The notes beneath the pieces were generated by a model, which was given only the letters and a program-made list of their open reading frames with translations, was not told where the DNA came from and ran no database searches. The position numbers were made by a program, and so were the translations under genes. Positions 61,150-64,000 of a stretch of 64,000 bases of DNA are shown piece by piece. Each line of letters starts with the position of its first letter. Position 1 is the stretch's first letter. Source of the DNA: Sipunculus nudus (taxonomy: Eukaryota > Annelida > Sipuncula > Golfingiida > Sipunculidae); assembly GCA_026874595.1 (NCBI GenBank), contig CM049319.1, positions 61,696,917 to 61,760,916 of the forward strand. The letters are read 5' to 3'.

Positions 61150-61731
61150 CTGTGATAAAAAAATGCAGCTATGGTACCATGAAAACATTGTTTGAATATG
61201 TTGTCAGTAATGTCACTTTTTGCATTTCACATTCATTGAAAAAAAAGTTCGATCATGAATTAATTTGTAACAAGTGTGGTGTCAGTGCCCTGCTGGTCAT
61301 GAATCATGTCAAAGTGATCCAGTTGACCTCAGTTGTCCTCCTCCCAGTATTAGACACACTCCTTGCAGAGCTCTAACACACAGCAGTCGTTCTATTTCTC
61401 CTTTGCTTTGACCGCTGCTTTACTCTGCAATTTTTCGGGGTTTCAACACCAGTCCTGGCACAGGGTCAAGAATCAGACACGTGAGGGCGGGTTTTTGCGG
61501 TCTAATCTTGGTGTTGGATGCACCATGCGAAACCACGCTCTCACTGGTTTGATTACAATGTTTTGGCTCTGTGCCAGCCCTGGTGGTGAAACCAGGAGAA
61601 TCATGCTACACAATGCAGTGGTTAAAGCGAAGGAGATCTTGAACGAAAGTATTGAAAAAAAGAAGTAAATGCTTGAAATAAAAAAAAAATCAATGAAACA
61701 AGCTGAAATGCAAAAAAAAAAAAAAAAAAAA
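61150..61731 (+). pseudogene. Unidentified coding-like fragment followed by A-rich tail
   Basis: Two consecutive + strand frames (61152-61376 and 61363-61668) show non-repetitive composition (CNKCG; RNHALTGLITMFWLCASPGG; VVKAKEILNESIEKKK). TAA lies at 61666-61668, AATAAA at 61676 and a run of about 20 A at 61712-61731. This resembles the 3' end of a retroposed transcript. I recognise no family, and chance is possible. Confidence 0.25.
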
Positions 61732-61974
61732 GAGCGAACGGGTCACGATGCTCAGCTGAAGTTGACTTTGACGGTATAAATCTTAAATGAAAACAAATGG
61801 AGAAAGTCTAAGAGGAAAAGGTTATATAAGCCATAATTGGCTGATATGATTAGTTTGAATTTATGAGTCAGGAATTGTTGTAAATAATCTATTGTGATCC
61901 GACAACATGTTTTCTAATGTTGAAACAGAAGCATGTGAGCAGTTAATGAAACTTTAATTTAAAGAACGAGGCCT

Positions 61975-64000
61975 ACAGGCCCAATGCGATCCTGTGCAAT
62001 GGGATACATAACATGCTTGACTATTATTTGAAAAGTACTTGCTTATTTTCATGTTCATGTGTGACATGTTCATCATGTACAATGCAAGTACTAAAATTAC
62101 ACACAACAAAAATTATTGTAGGATGCGTAAAACTCTTGTGTATGAGAAAGCCAACAAAGATGTATGGACATGCAAAATTTCAGGCAGATACTTTAAACAA
62201 CTGTTGTGCTATGTGCGCAGATGCATGAAACCGAAAAACAATTGTATGTGGCGCCACAAGTCTTGTATACAACAATTCATTCGAAATGTATTGACATGCA
62301 CAATTCCAAGCTGACATGTCAAATCAGTCCTGAGAAATAAGCAGGGACATACACTGCAAAAATAACTGTAGATGGCACCCCTTGTCTTGCGTAGACGAAG
62401 CTATCCGAGATGTGTGGACCTGCACTATTTCAGGCTGATACAGCATCAAACTTTTCAGTCAGCTGCACTAAGATGACCAAGCTCAACTGAGGCAGGCAGT
62501 TGCCCACAGTGAACGGAAAATAATATGCAGGTGCAGCTACTGCACTGAGTGAACTATTGACCTGTTGCCTAATCTGATTCAGTTGGTAGTCTGCCCAAGC
62601 TATGAACAGATGAAGATGGAAACTTGGCCTGTTGCCAAGTCTAAAACACTGAGTTGGCAGTCTGCCAATCTGTTAATAGATACAGACAAAATATTGGTCT
62701 GTTGCAAAATATGTTTACACATTCTAAAAGACTTGCTTTATTCATGCTGGCATATTCATCAGATTTTTTTTATCAAAAATGTTAAAGGAAAAACAACCGA
62801 TGCCTATTGAAAGCAAAATCGGAATACAGATATATTTTATTCATGTATTTAGCTTACACATAAGTTGGATTTGGACACCAATTATTTATGTTGCCTGTAC
62901 AGCTCTGCCTATATACTCACTGAGCGCAGACTGCTACCACAATAGATCTGCAAGCTTTGTTTACCAATTATCTCACAGTCCTTTGACTGTCCTATAATTA
63001 AGCCAAAAATCGTTTAAGTATACTTGAATAAAGGCCACCTCAGATTAAATTTGTGCAATTTTACCCGATTCGAGACAACAGTTTTGCAGAAGAAGACTAT
63101 TGTAGCCCTCATTTGATAAAGGCTTACTTGGCCATAAGACAACTTCAGCTATCCATGACTCTACCAAAAGTCAATGGGCTCACTCTATTCTTATACAATT
63201 GAGAGAACCCTACCCTAGAATAATTTTTATGAAAGATTAAACAAATCGACTTGGCATTTTCACCATGAAACAGCTTTAATGCAGAAGCTGAAAGGTGTTA
63301 AAAATAAGAGGGTTTTGTCAATAAAAATCCGGTCAGTCAGGCGGCGCAACATAAAACCTCAATTTCAAATATGAGTCATGTGAACAAAATTTGCACGAAA
63401 CATTGGTGATCCTAGCTCCTGTCTTTCCGCAATAGTTATGTTTACTTGGCCAAATCACTAAGTTCAAATTCCTGTAACTTGGCCAAATTTCAACGAACCA
63501 AAACCATGTGAACCCGAGAAAGCTCATCTCTGGAATCAGTTCTTTTAAATATTTTAGAATTTGGCTAGACGATTTCGGAGAAGATTTTAAGTCAATAAGT
63601 TTTTTTTCAGTTTTTTTCTCGTAAAATGTAAGTTGGTGCAGGTGGCGCCATAAAAATGCTCAATCCGACAACATTTCACATGTGACTGATTTTTGCGTAA
63701 ACTTTCCGGATGCTAGCTGCGGCTGTTCTTGAGAAATGATTGGTTAATAATGACCTATGACCCTCGTGGAAAAAAGTCGATGCAGGTGGCGCCACCAATA
63801 CCTAAATTTGAAATACGACTCATGTAATCAACATTTGCATAATATTTGGTGATGATAGCTCTAGCCGTTTGAGATTGTAATTTTAGTATGCTTTTTTGGC
63901 TAAATGGCTAAGTTCAGCTTCCTATAACTCGGTCAAAAATACCGAACTGAAATCATTGGACAAACTTGAGAAAGATTATTTCAGGGATTATTTCTGTGAA
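61975..64000 (+). repeat. ~2 kb non-coding repeat, copy B (runs off the window)
   Basis: Homologous to copy A from the left end (CCTGTGCAATGGGATACATA at 61991) to beyond 63960. It has three tandem units at the left (about 62105-62200, 62240-62315, 62365-62450), each with CTTGTGTATGAGAAAGC-like, GATGTATGGACATGCA-like and TTTCAGGCTGATAC-like blocks, where copy A has one. GGCGCC-type cores are at 62249, 63342, 63641 and 63785. Non-coding. Confidence 0.88.

Overview
This 64 kb window is eukaryotic and animal: it holds one recognisable spliced gene with canonical GT/AG introns, long AT-rich non-coding tracts, many (TA)n microsatellites and several classes of dead transposable elements. The repeat types (GTCCGTCGTCYGTCC-containing repeats, CCTCCGCCAGGTGG-type repeats, GGTGGCGCCACC cores) are those I associate with lophotrochozoan genomes. 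A mollusc, perhaps a bivalve, is my inference and not proven by the window.

Region 1 (1-14.3 kb) carries the last three coding exons of a LIM-domain-only gene of the LMO1/LMO3 (rhombotin, fly Beadex) type on the + strand: exons 2165-2390, 4735-4860 and 12388-12613. They encode two complete LIM domains and a short Ser/Pro-rich tail. The two introns each contain a near-identical ~1.4 kb DNA transposon copy with 25-bp perfect terminal inverted repeats and TA flanks (2619-4012 and 10078-11479). The introns also contain a tRNA-headed SINE-like element, a tandem GGTGGCGCCA repeat array and other repeats.

Region 2 (14.3-52.2 kb) is a gene desert. I find no convincing protein-coding gene in it. It holds a probable solo LTR (about 19.93-20.64 kb, minus strand), small inverted-repeat elements (22.13, 29.81 and 33.43 kb), a 390-bp tRNA-derived SINE with a 16-bp target-site duplication (44400-44789), a SINE-like insertion nested in another repeat (38390-38777), a 200-bp tandem duplication carrying POU-like palindromes (50.3-50.7 kb), many microsatellites and G/C homopolymers, and several unique, more GC-rich stretches that could be enhancers of the neighbouring LMO gene.

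Region 3 (52.28-57.74 kb) is a degenerate Ty3/gypsy-class LTR retrotransposon on the + strand. Its domains run Gag, protease, integrase, reverse transcriptase, RNase H, LTR: integrase lies upstream of RT, the unusual order of Gmr1-type elements. It is dead, with internal stops, frameshifts, a lost RT YxDD box, a deleted integrase core and a tRNA-like SINE inserted in the IN-RT linker.

Region 4 (57.9-64 kb) contains two diverged, collinear copies of a ~2 kb non-coding repeat about 4.25 kb apart. The second runs off the window. They share a tandem unit with the array inside the LMO intron.

No rRNA, functional tRNA, CRISPR array or bacterial-type operon was seen. The most notable biology is the retrotransposon with rearranged pol order, its homologous solo LTR, and the repeat families that share one palindromic core.
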